Source of the DNA: Acidimicrobiaceae bacterium
Lineage (GTDB): Bacteria; Actinomycetota; Acidimicrobiia; Acidimicrobiales; Salinilacustritrichaceae
DNA length: 9,215 nucleotides
NCBI GenBank assembly: GCA_003476595.1
Contig: DMTU01000024.1
Span: 430-9,644 of the forward strand
Reading direction: 5' to 3'
Position 1 is the stretch's first letter. Every line of letters begins with the position of its first letter. A model generated the notes under the pieces. The model did not search any database. It was given only the letters and a program-made list of their open reading frames with translations, and was not told the DNA's origin. Position numbers and translations under genes: made by a program. Below are positions 1-4,602 of the stretch, in pieces.

Positions 1-1397
1 AACGTCTTGCCGGTGCCGGCTGGCGCGTTGACGATGTCGACGCCGGCGCCAGAGGTGGTGAGGGTGGCGACCAGGCGGGCCTGTTCGGTGCTGATCGTCG
101 GCCGGGCCGCCAGCGCAGTCGCGAGGTGGTCCTCGTCGACGAGGCCGACGGTGTCGTGGATGCGGGACACGGCGTCGTCCATCATTCGTTGCTCGAGGGC
201 GACCAGCTCCCGGGTGGAGTAGATGCCGGCCTTGGCGATTCCCGCCGTGGCCAGGTCTCCCGTGTCCGATGGACCCGACACGGACACCACCTCGGCCCGG
301 GCCAGGAACTCATCCGCCAGCGCTTCGACCTCGGCCGGTGGGAGTCCCTGCGGGAGGTGGTTCGTCCATTCGATGATCACCGAGCAACGGCTGAACGTGG
401 ACGCCTCGGCGGTGAGCCCGTGAGAACTCTCGAGCTTGCGGTGCACGGCTTCGATGTCGGCGGCGGTGAGGATGGTCGGCGCGCCCCGGTCGAACAGGTC
501 GGGGAACCGGTCGGGCTCGTAGCCGATGGACCGGGCCTCGGCGACCCAGCGGTCGCGCAGCCCGATCGGGCTGGTGCCGAGGTCCTTGGGCTTGCGCGTG
601 TCGAGCGCGGCGATCTCGGCGGCCTTGGGCGAGGAGTAGCCGAGCTCGTCGAGCTTGGCCTGGATCTGGGCGCGCCGCTTCGAGAAGTGCCGCAGCACCT
701 CGGGAGGCATGGCGGCGACATCGGCGATGCCGTCGGACACCGGTCCCCACTCGATCCCGAGCCGCAAGGTGAGGAGCCGGCGCAGCTCGGCTTCGTAGAT
801 GCACCCGCCGGCCTTGGACTGGCGGTAGAGGACCCGGCCGTCGAGGGTCGTCCACCCGCCGGTGCTGTTGTGGACCATGTTGGCCGTCACGACATGGGTG
901 TGCAGGTGCGGGTCACCCTCACGCGAGGTGCGGTGCCGGAACGCCGCCGAGATGAACTTCCCGTTCCTCTCGGGGTGCACGCCATCCTTGCCCCGGCGGG
1001 TCCAACCTGCGGAGCGTTCCATGAAGGCGAGCCCTGCCTCGACGGCCTCGTCGTGGCAGTCCCGCACAACCCGGCTCAGCTCCGGATCACTGAGACCGAA
1101 GAGCACGGACACGGACTTCGGCGCTCGGAAGCACAGGTCGTAGCCCGCGATCCTCCGGTTCTTGGCCGCGAGCCGTGTCCCGGTCACCGGGTCCTCGCCA
1201 GCGATGATCGAGCGCAGCGCATCGGCGTCCACCTCGCCATCGAGGTCGAACTCCGAGCGTCCGGATCCGAGCCAGACGCCGGTCGCCTCACCGTGTCCGA
1301 GGTAGTACTCCTCGGGACTCTGGGCGATCCCCTTCAGGACGTACTCAGGGTTGGCCAGCTTGCCGATGCTCAGCACGACGACCACCCCGCCAGACAT
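1..1397 (-). CDS. MobF-family (TrwC/TraA-type) conjugative relaxase, N-terminal part; runs off left edge
   Basis: The reading frame is open from an ATG at 1397 to the window edge, giving 465 residues. Residues 9-45 (LSIGKLANPEYV, then YYL and GVWLG) match the start of TrwC-type relaxases. GYDLCFRAPKSVSVLF at 85-100 is the family core, with Asp87 at the usual acidic position. Residues 155-168 carry the metal triad His155, His166 and His168 in the segment ending DPHLHTHVV. Candidate nicking tyrosines are Tyr31 and Tyr32. The last visible residues, NAPAGTGKT (457-465), are a Walker A motif that begins the C-terminal RecD/TraI-like helicase, so the catalytic relaxase domain is complete and the helicase is cut off by the window. 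By family knowledge such enzymes nick oriT, stay bound to the 5' end and unwind the transferred strand. A TGA directly precedes the ATG, so no earlier start is possible. An in-frame GTG at 1376 preceded by GGGGTGG is an alternative start giving VLSIGKL. Confidence 0.93.
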   Translation of the reverse strand, partial: MSGGVVVVLSIGKLANPEYVLKGIAQSPEEYYLGHGEATGVWLGSGRSEFDLDGEVDADALRSIIAGEDPVTGTRLAAKNRRIAGYDLCFRAPKSVSVLFGLSDPELSRVVRDCHDEAVEAGLAFMERSAGWTRRGKDGVHPERNGKFISAAFRHRTSREGDPHLHTHVVTANMVHNSTGGWTTLDGRVLYRQSKAGGCIYEAELRRLLTLRLGIEWGPVSDGIADVAAMPPEVLRHFSKRRAQIQAKLDELGYSSPKAAEIAALDTRKPKDLGTSPIGLRDRWVAEARSIGYEPDRFPDLFDRGAPTILTAADIEAVHRKLESSHGLTAEASTFSRCSVIIEWTNHLPQGLPPAEVEALADEFLARAEVVSVSGPSDTGDLATAGIAKAGIYSTRELVALEQRMMDDAVSRIHDTVGLVDEDHLATALAARPTISTEQARLVATLTTSGAGVDIVNAPAGTGKT

Positions 1398-1432
1398 TCA
1401 CGATCGCGTTCACGATCCGGTTCACGACCGAC
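1397..1432. repeat. Three tandem 12-bp direct repeats upstream of the relaxase
   Basis: The plus strand reads TTCACGATCGCG, TTCACGATCCGG, TTCACGACCGAC with no gaps. The first seven bases (TTCACGA) are invariant and the period is exactly 12 bp. The array abuts the relaxase ATG (the first repeat overlaps its T) and sits about 100 bp after the winged-helix gene. Iterons of this kind usually bind a DNA-binding protein several times on nearly one face of the helix. Likely roles are an operator of the relaxase gene or accessory sites of oriT. The repeats are seen; their function is inferred. Confidence 0.7.
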
Positions 1433-1533
1433 TGACGCATCCGAGGATGCAAATTCGTGTGTTCGGTTGGCGCGTGTCGGGGGAGGAGCGTCGGCTGGTG
1501 CGAGATCGACGGCCGGGATGCGGACGTCGGTTC
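1398..1533. other. Intergenic region upstream of relaxase, candidate oriT/regulatory region
   Basis: This 136-bp gap lies between the winged-helix gene and the relaxase, both read leftwards. It holds the 12-bp repeats, then a perfect inverted repeat GCATCC-GA-GGATGC at 1437-1450, followed on the plus strand by an AT-richer patch AAATTCGTGTGTT (1451-1463). Many MobF systems keep oriT next to the relaxase gene, with inverted repeats beside the nic site, so this is the best oriT candidate in the window. No known nic consensus was recognised. The rest (1464-1533) shows nothing distinctive. Confidence 0.4.
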
Positions 1534-1962
1534 TCATGGCTGCGGCTCCTGGGCGTCGACGAGGAGCGTCAGCTGGTCGGTGGTTGGCGACGGTCGAGTG
1601 CGTCGGTCCGGCGCTGGTCGTCGAGGCGGGACTGCCGGCGGCGTGTCGTTGCGAGGTGGCGTTCTGGCGAGACCCGCGGGCAGTTCGAGCACGTAGCCCG
1701 CTGCGCCGAACCGGCCTTCGGTGCGATCCTGCGCCCGCCTTCGGACGAGTCCGGCGTCTCCGAGCCGTCGGAGCGCGCCAGCCGCCGTGTCCTTGCTCAC
1801 CGACACGGCAGCGGCAACCGAGCGAGCGGTCTCCCGGGACACGAGGTCGTCGCCGTCGACCTGCGAGCAGAGGGCGAGCTGCTCGAGCACGAGCCAGGCA
1901 GTCGGTCCGACCCTGGCCGCCACTTCGAACGCCCTGGCGTCGATGTGGAGCAGGGCCGGCAT
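1534..1962 (-). CDS. Winged-helix/HTH-like DNA-binding protein of the mobile element
   Basis: The protein has 142 residues. The N-terminal half (about 15-95) is a run of predicted helices in MarR/GntR-like order: TAWLVLEQLALCSQ, then VSRETARSVAAAVSVSKDTAAGALRRLGDAGLVRR as the recognition region, then a short wing with GRFGAAGYVLELP. The C-terminal 40 residues are rich in Pro, Arg and Thr and probably disordered, ending DQLTLLVDAQEPQP. The frame is open upstream to 2046, but I chose the ATG at 1962 because it overlaps the stop of the preceding gene by one base (TGATG), a translational-coupling arrangement; a GTG at 1965 is the close alternative. Its place directly before the relaxase and the iterated repeats suggests an oriT accessory factor or regulator of transfer. 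That role is inference; I do not recognise a named family. Confidence 0.75.
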   Translation of the reverse strand: MPALLHIDARAFEVAARVGPTAWLVLEQLALCSQVDGDDLVSRETARSVAAAVSVSKDTAAGALRRLGDAGLVRRRAQDRTEGRFGAAGYVLELPAGLARTPPRNDTPPAVPPRRPAPDRRTRPSPTTDQLTLLVDAQEPQP

Positions 1963-2147
1963 CACCCCTGAGCCCCGAGCGGCTCCTCCACCAGGTCGTG
2001 GACGGCTTGGCGTGGGATCAGGATCCGACGCCCGAGACGGATACATGGGAGCTCGCCGAGGCGGACGAGCTCGTAGGCGAGACTCCTCGAGATGCCGAGG
2101 CGGTCGGCGGCTTCGTCCACCGTGTACGTGAGGCGGTCGCTGGACAT
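1962..2147 (-). CDS. MerR/excisionase-family helix-turn-helix protein (HTH_17 type)
   Basis: This is a 61-residue protein made almost entirely of one excisionase-type HTH: YTVDEAADRLGISRSLAYEL (8-27), then the wing IRLGRRILIPRQAVHDLVE (36-54). Small proteins of this type serve as recombination directionality factors, bending DNA at att sites so that a tyrosine integrase excises the element; others are transcription regulators. The frame stays open to 2249, but the ATG at 2147 has a strong Shine-Dalgarno (GAGAGGAG) five bases upstream, and the extension contains the inverted repeat at 2161-2181, so the short form is preferred. It is the first gene of a leftward operon with the winged-helix gene (one-base overlap) and probably the relaxase. 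It lies two genes from the integrase, which fits an excisionase but does not prove it. Confidence 0.82.
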   Translation of the reverse strand: MSSDRLTYTVDEAADRLGISRSLAYELVRLGELPCIRLGRRILIPRQAVHDLVEEPLGAQG

Positions 2148-2152
2148 GGGGG

Positions 2153-2160
2153 CTCCTCTC
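2153..2160 (-). promoter_or_regulatory. Strong Shine-Dalgarno of the excisionase-like gene
   Basis: The minus strand reads GAGAGGAG followed by five bases and then ATG at 2147. It is the clearest ribosome binding site in the element and decides the start against the 34-residue upstream extension. Confidence 0.75.
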
Positions 2161-2181
2161 GGGAGCGGCCAGTCCGCTCCC
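2161..2181. repeat. Perfect 8-bp inverted repeat in the leader of the excisionase-like gene
   Basis: GGGAGCGG at 2161-2168 and CCGCTCCC at 2174-2181 are exact inverted repeats with a 5-base loop. The repeat touches the Shine-Dalgarno of the downstream gene. In RNA it forms a very stable hairpin; in DNA it is a possible dimer-binding operator. There is no T run behind it, so a terminator is unlikely. Confidence 0.6.
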
Positions 2182-2399
2182 TTCACCCCACTAGGCTTTT
2201 TCGGGGGCCAAAACATCGCGCGGCCTTCGCGGGTGTCACGCGATTGCAACCTCCGCCGACGGTGGCGGACGTCGGCGGACGATCAGCCGGCTGGAGCCAT
2301 CGTCGCCCTCAGCTGATGACGCCTCGAGGGAGTGTTCAGCCTCACGACTCCCCTATGCCCGTTCGCCTCCGGGAATCTCGCGATGAGACCGACTGCGAC
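2182..2399. other. Intergenic region between hicB and the excisionase-like gene
   Basis: With the leader this makes a 252-bp gap, the longest in the element. It contains a second perfect 8-bp inverted repeat, CCGCCGAC (2253-2260) and GTCGGCGG (2271-2278), around a 10-base loop. It also has a small AT-rich patch near 2197-2215 (CTTTTTCGGGGG and CCAAAACA on the plus strand). A promoter for the xis-relaxase operon probably lies here; no confident -35/-10 pair was found. No credible coding frame was seen. Confidence 0.45.
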
Positions 2400-2729
2400 T
2401 CACGTGTGGGCGAGGCGGTCGCTCACCAACCGATTCAGGCTCACTCGTTGCTCGGCCGCCTCCAAGACGAGCTTGCGATGGAGGGACTCGGGCACACGGA
2501 CGTTGAACTTGCCAGAGAACGTCCGCTCCGAGATCGGCTCGGGCACGGGTTCGCCCGAATCCCGCATGTCCTCGACGACGTCGGACACGAGGGCCACCAG
2601 CCCACGGAGGGCCTCGGTCTGATCCTCGTCCAGCCACGACAGCGAAGGGAACTCGGCGACGGTGGCGACGAACTCGCCGTCTTCGGCCGACCACCGAACC
2701 CGGTAGGCGTAGTGCGTCGTCTCGGTCAC
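2400..2729 (-). CDS. hicB: HicB-type antitoxin
   Basis: The protein has 109 residues and a GTG start. Residues 6-60 (AYRVRWSAEDGEFVATVAEF, then SLSWLDEDQTEALRGLVALV) form the partly degenerate RNase-H-like HicB fold, which binds and blocks HicA. Residues 72-107 (SGKFNVRVPESLHRKLVLEA, then VSLNRLVSDRLA) are a ribbon-helix-helix DNA-binding domain, so the complex should repress its own promoter. The start overlaps the hicA stop by four bases (GTGA), coupling the two proteins as in typical toxin-first hicAB pairs. Nothing appears truncated. The only other plausible family is a lone HicB-fold regulator, which the adjacent HicA rules out. Confidence 0.92.
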   Translation of the reverse strand: MTETTHYAYRVRWSAEDGEFVATVAEFPSLSWLDEDQTEALRGLVALVSDVVEDMRDSGEPVPEPISERTFSGKFNVRVPESLHRKLVLEAAEQRVSLNRLVSDRLAHT

Positions 2730-2983
2730 CTGGTCTCCTCCTTGCTGAGCTTGTCGATGGCCTTCAGGACCTGTGTCACCTGGTAGGGCTTGGCCTTGCC
2801 GCCCTTGGCCCGTTGGATGTTCACCCGGGGATCGCCGGGCCAGGGAGTCTTGAACACGGCGTGCGAGGTGCCGCTCTGACGAGCGGCACCGAAGTAGTGC
2901 TCGCACACGGTCTCCAGATCCGAGTACTTCACGTTGGTCTGCGAGTTCCGCATGGCGGCCACGAGCTTCTCGACCTTGGCCAC
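2726..2983 (-). CDS. hicA: HicA-type mRNA interferase toxin
   Basis: The protein has 85 residues. The double-stranded-RNA-binding-like HicA fold is visible as FGAARQSGTSHAVFKTP (31-47) with the catalytic His41, and the C-terminal KPYQVTQVLKAIDKL (65-79) typical of HicA. By family knowledge it cleaves mRNA during translation and is neutralised by HicB. The start is GTG at 2983, the first possible start after an in-frame TAG. There is no Shine-Dalgarno, but a -10-like TACCAT ends seven bases before the GTG, so the mRNA is probably leaderless. The gene lies 38 bp after the integrase stop and overlaps hicB by four bases. In an integrated element the pair probably stabilises inheritance. Confidence 0.9.
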   Translation of the reverse strand: MAKVEKLVAAMRNSQTNVKYSDLETVCEHYFGAARQSGTSHAVFKTPWPGDPRVNIQRAKGGKAKPYQVTQVLKAIDKLSKEETR

Positions 2984-2989
2984 AACACG

Positions 2990-3018
2990 ATGGTACCGCT
3001 ATTGGTACCAGACAGCAA
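2990..3018 (-). promoter_or_regulatory. Predicted hicAB promoter with tandem TGGTACC operator
   Basis: On the minus strand a -35-like TTGCTG (3018-3013) and a -10-like TACCAT (2995-2990) are separated by exactly 17 bp, placing transcription start at the hicA GTG. The plus strand carries TGGTACC at 2991-2997 and the palindrome TGGTACCA at 3003-3010, spaced 12 bp and covering the spacer and -10. This is the expected position for a HicB ribbon-helix-helix operator. The sequences are seen; the binding is inferred. Confidence 0.5.
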
Positions 3019-3021
3019 CGG

Positions 3022-4158
3022 TCAATCGAAGACTCCGTCGATGAGATCGCCGGCACGGCGGTGCTGCTCGGAAACGGTGTGGGTGTAGGTGTTCAGGGTG
3101 ATGCCGATGTCGGAGTGGCCGAGGCGCTCCTGCATGATCTTGTCGTCGCCGACGACCACCCGGCCGATGGACTGGGCGGTGTGGCGCAGGCCCTTGGGCG
3201 TGAGGCGGGGCACACCGGCATCCTTGGCCAGCCGCTCCATGATCCGGCCGAAGTTGTTGGGGTCGATCCAGCCGCCGACCTCGCTGGTGAAGACCAGCTC
3301 GACGGCGCTGGTGTCGAGGCCGAGGACGACGTGCTCGGCCGCCTGGCGGGTCCGGTGCTCCTCCAGGACCTCGACGGCGCGCTCGCCGATGGCCAGGATG
3401 CGGTCGCTCGACTCCGTCTTGAGGTCCTTCATGACCGGCCGGCCACGCACGACGGCGAGCTGCTGGGCGACCTCGACCGTGCCGTGCTCGAGGTCGAGGT
3501 CGGTCCACCGCAGGCCGAGGAGCTCGCCTCGCCGGAGTCCGGTGACGAGGCCGAGGTGGAACAGCGCGTAGAGGCGGTGCTTGCGGTTGGCGGCGAGGAA
3601 CGTCTTCGCCTCCTCGACGGTCCAGCTCTTGCGGGTCGTCGCCCGCTTCGCCCTCGGGGGCTGGGTGAGCGCGACCGGGTTGCGACCGAGCCGTCGTCGC
3701 TGCACGGCCTCTTCGAGCGCCATCGAAAGGACCTTGCGCACGAGGCGGGTCGACGTGGCGCCGAGTCGGGGCTTCTCCCCTTCCGGCGCGCCGTTCAGGT
3801 CGACGATCCAGTCGTCGAGGATCTCGGGTGTCAGGTCGCGCAGCCGAACGGCGCCGATGAGCGGGACGATGTGGCGCTCGACCGCCCACCGGTACTGGTC
3901 GAGCGTCGACTGCTCGACCCTTCCCTCCTTCGAGCGCAGCCACACGTCGACGACGAAGGCCTCGACGGTCTCGTCGGCTGAGCCGGCCCGCCCGGCGGCC
4001 ACCGACTTGGCCAGCTCGGTGGCCGCCCGCTTGGTGTCGAACGTGCCGAGCTGGCGGACCTTGCGCCGGCCGGTCGACGGGTCGTAGCCGCCCTGGCGCA
4101 CCGTCCACTTCCCCCGCTGCCGCTGCACCGTGGGCTCGTCTTGCGGCACCCATTCCAT
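3022..4158 (-). CDS. int: Tyrosine recombinase (phage/ICE-type integrase)
   Basis: The protein has 378 residues from the ATG at 4158. Domains in order: an N-terminal arm-binding region (about 10-55, GKWTVRQGGYDPSTGRR), a SAM-like core-binding domain (about 62-160) and the catalytic domain (about 175-375). Catalytic residues seen are Arg209 (TGLRRGE), Lys247 (LKTESS), Arg325 (KGLRHT), His348 (LGHSD) and nucleophile Tyr358 (NTYTH). The HxxR motif reads KxxR (Lys322), a tolerated variant. The gene lies just downstream of the tRNA-Pro gene on the same strand, as expected for an element integrated at a tRNA 3' end. The frame continues through the tRNA to 4383, with ATGs at 4179 and 4194. I chose 4158 because codons upstream of it (TAT GCA GAA TGT) are atypical and include direct repeats, and TACGAT (4173-4168) fits a -10 box. 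No start has a Shine-Dalgarno. Confidence 0.93.
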   Translation of the reverse strand: MEWVPQDEPTVQRQRGKWTVRQGGYDPSTGRRKVRQLGTFDTKRAATELAKSVAAGRAGSADETVEAFVVDVWLRSKEGRVEQSTLDQYRWAVERHIVPLIGAVRLRDLTPEILDDWIVDLNGAPEGEKPRLGATSTRLVRKVLSMALEEAVQRRRLGRNPVALTQPPRAKRATTRKSWTVEEAKTFLAANRKHRLYALFHLGLVTGLRRGELLGLRWTDLDLEHGTVEVAQQLAVVRGRPVMKDLKTESSDRILAIGERAVEVLEEHRTRQAAEHVVLGLDTSAVELVFTSEVGGWIDPNNFGRIMERLAKDAGVPRLTPKGLRHTAQSIGRVVVGDDKIMQERLGHSDIGITLNTYTHTVSEQHRRAGDLIDGVFD

Positions 4159-4168
4159 ACGCCAGGAA

Positions 4169-4194
4169 TCGTACGACATACATTCTGCATACAT
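4169..4194. repeat. CATACAT direct repeats and TCGTACGA palindrome in front of int
   Basis: The plus strand has CATACAT at 4177-4183 and again at 4188-4194 (period 11 bp), next to the perfect palindrome TCGTACGA at 4169-4176. The patch is notably AT-rich for this DNA and lies between the tRNA-side hairpin and the integrase gene. Candidate roles are integrase arm sites, an excisionase site, or the int promoter/operator. Confidence 0.5.
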
Positions 4195-4219
4195 CGACCG
4201 TTCGGGACCGGGAAGCAAG

Positions 4220-4247
4220 AGAGCCGGTCTCCGAAGAAACCGGCTCT
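4220..4247 (-). terminator. UUCG-capped hairpin downstream of tRNA-Pro
   Basis: On the minus strand a 12-bp stem (AGAGCCGGTTTC paired with GAGACCGGCTCT, one G-U pair) closes an exact TTCG tetraloop, a particularly stable RNA cap. It starts 15 bases after the encoded CCA of the tRNA and is followed by TGCTTCCC, so the U tract is poor. It probably ends the tRNA transcript and insulates int from it. Confidence 0.65.
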
Positions 4248-4262
4248 GACCTGCTGTTTTGT

Positions 4263-4305
4263 TGGTCGGGCTGGGGAGATTCGAACTCCCGACCTCTTGA
4301 CCCCC
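4263..4305. other. Presumed att core of the integrated element (3' half of tRNA-Pro)
   Basis: Tyrosine integrases adjacent to a tRNA usually recombine within the anticodon-to-3'-end segment, which is duplicated at the far end of the element. The gene order tRNA, int, toxin-antitoxin, excisionase-like gene and relaxase supports an att site here. No second copy is inside the window, so the exact core limits are unknown and the bounds given are the anticodon to the CCA. Confidence 0.5.
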
Positions 4306-4340
4306 AGTCAAGCGCGCTAACCAAGCTGCGCCACAGCCCG
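4263..4340 (-). tRNA. tRNA-Pro (anticodon GGG), 3' CCA encoded
   Basis: A full cloverleaf can be folded by eye: acceptor CGGGCTG/CAGCCCG (4340-4334 with 4273-4267), D stem GCGC/GCGC, anticodon stem CTTGA/TCAAG around the loop CTGGGGG (4307-4301) with anticodon GGG at 4305-4303, and T stem GGGAG/CTCCC with loop TTCGAAT. The discriminator A and CCA are genome-encoded at 4266-4263. It decodes CCC (and by wobble CCU) proline codons. The gene is intact, as expected when an element restores the 3' end on integration. The integrase next to its 3' end marks it as the likely attachment target. Confidence 0.96.
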
Positions 4341-4351
4341 TGGGACGGTCG

Positions 4352-4383
4352 AATCTACTCCCCTGCTGCGGTCGATCTGCCAA
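4352..4383 (-). promoter_or_regulatory. Possible promoter of tRNA-Pro
   Basis: On the minus strand a good -10 box TAGATT (4357-4352) ends 11 bases before the tRNA 5' end. A TTGGCA at 4383-4378 could be the -35, but the 20-bp spacer is longer than ideal. The -10 is the firmer part. Confidence 0.4.
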
Positions 4384-4395
4384 TCCGCCCCGGGC

Positions 4396-4599
4396 TCAGA
4401 GCACGACCGTGAGGAACTGCACGAAGCGCCAGCCCAGGTAGGCCAGCAGCAGGGCCAGCATGAGCTTGAAGTGCCACGGCACCGGGGGCAGCGGCTCGGC
4501 CTCGATCGGATCGGCGACGTGGTGGCCCTCCGGGCAGTCACCCCCCGGGTCGAGGGTGTTGGGGTTGTAGAAGCGGTCGCACGCCTCGCAGAACGGCAC
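4396..4599 (-). CDS. Small zinc-ribbon membrane protein of unknown function
   Basis: The protein has 67 residues and a GTG start. The N-terminus is a small zinc-ribbon-like head with Cys4, Cys7, Cys22 and His26 (FCEAC ... DCPEGH). After an acidic/proline linker, residues 44-65 (FKLMLALLLAYLGWRFVQFL) form a single membrane helix near the C-terminus, predicting a tail-anchored protein with the metal site in the cytoplasm. The start lies three bases after the stop of the HMG-CoA-lyase-like gene, so it is probably co-transcribed and translated by re-initiation; a real gene is more likely than a chance frame because of the clean topology and Cys pattern. I do not recognise the family. The gene ends 55 bp before the tRNA. 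Confidence 0.75.
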   Translation of the reverse strand: MPFCEACDRFYNPNTLDPGGDCPEGHHVADPIEAEPLPPVPWHFKLMLALLLAYLGWRFVQFLTVVL

Positions 4600-4602
4600 C
4601 GG

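Noticed and set aside
2148..2249. Upstream extension of the excisionase-like frame
   Set aside because: The strong Shine-Dalgarno at 2153-2160 and the HTH domain support the ATG at 2147; the extension contains the leader hairpin.
2182..2399. Small open frames in the hicB to excisionase-like gap
   Set aside because: They are short, overlap shadows in several frames, and have no ribosome site, motif or codon bias supporting translation.
126..2786. 886-residue plus-strand open frame
   Set aside because: It is antisense to hicB, the excisionase-like, winged-helix and relaxase genes, all of which have clear family motifs. Its translation is low-complexity Arg/Gly/Asp/Val typical of antisense frames in high-GC DNA.
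4159..4383. Upstream extension of the integrase frame through the tRNA
   Set aside because: It would translate the tRNA gene and the hairpin; the codons are atypical and integrase homology begins after 4158.
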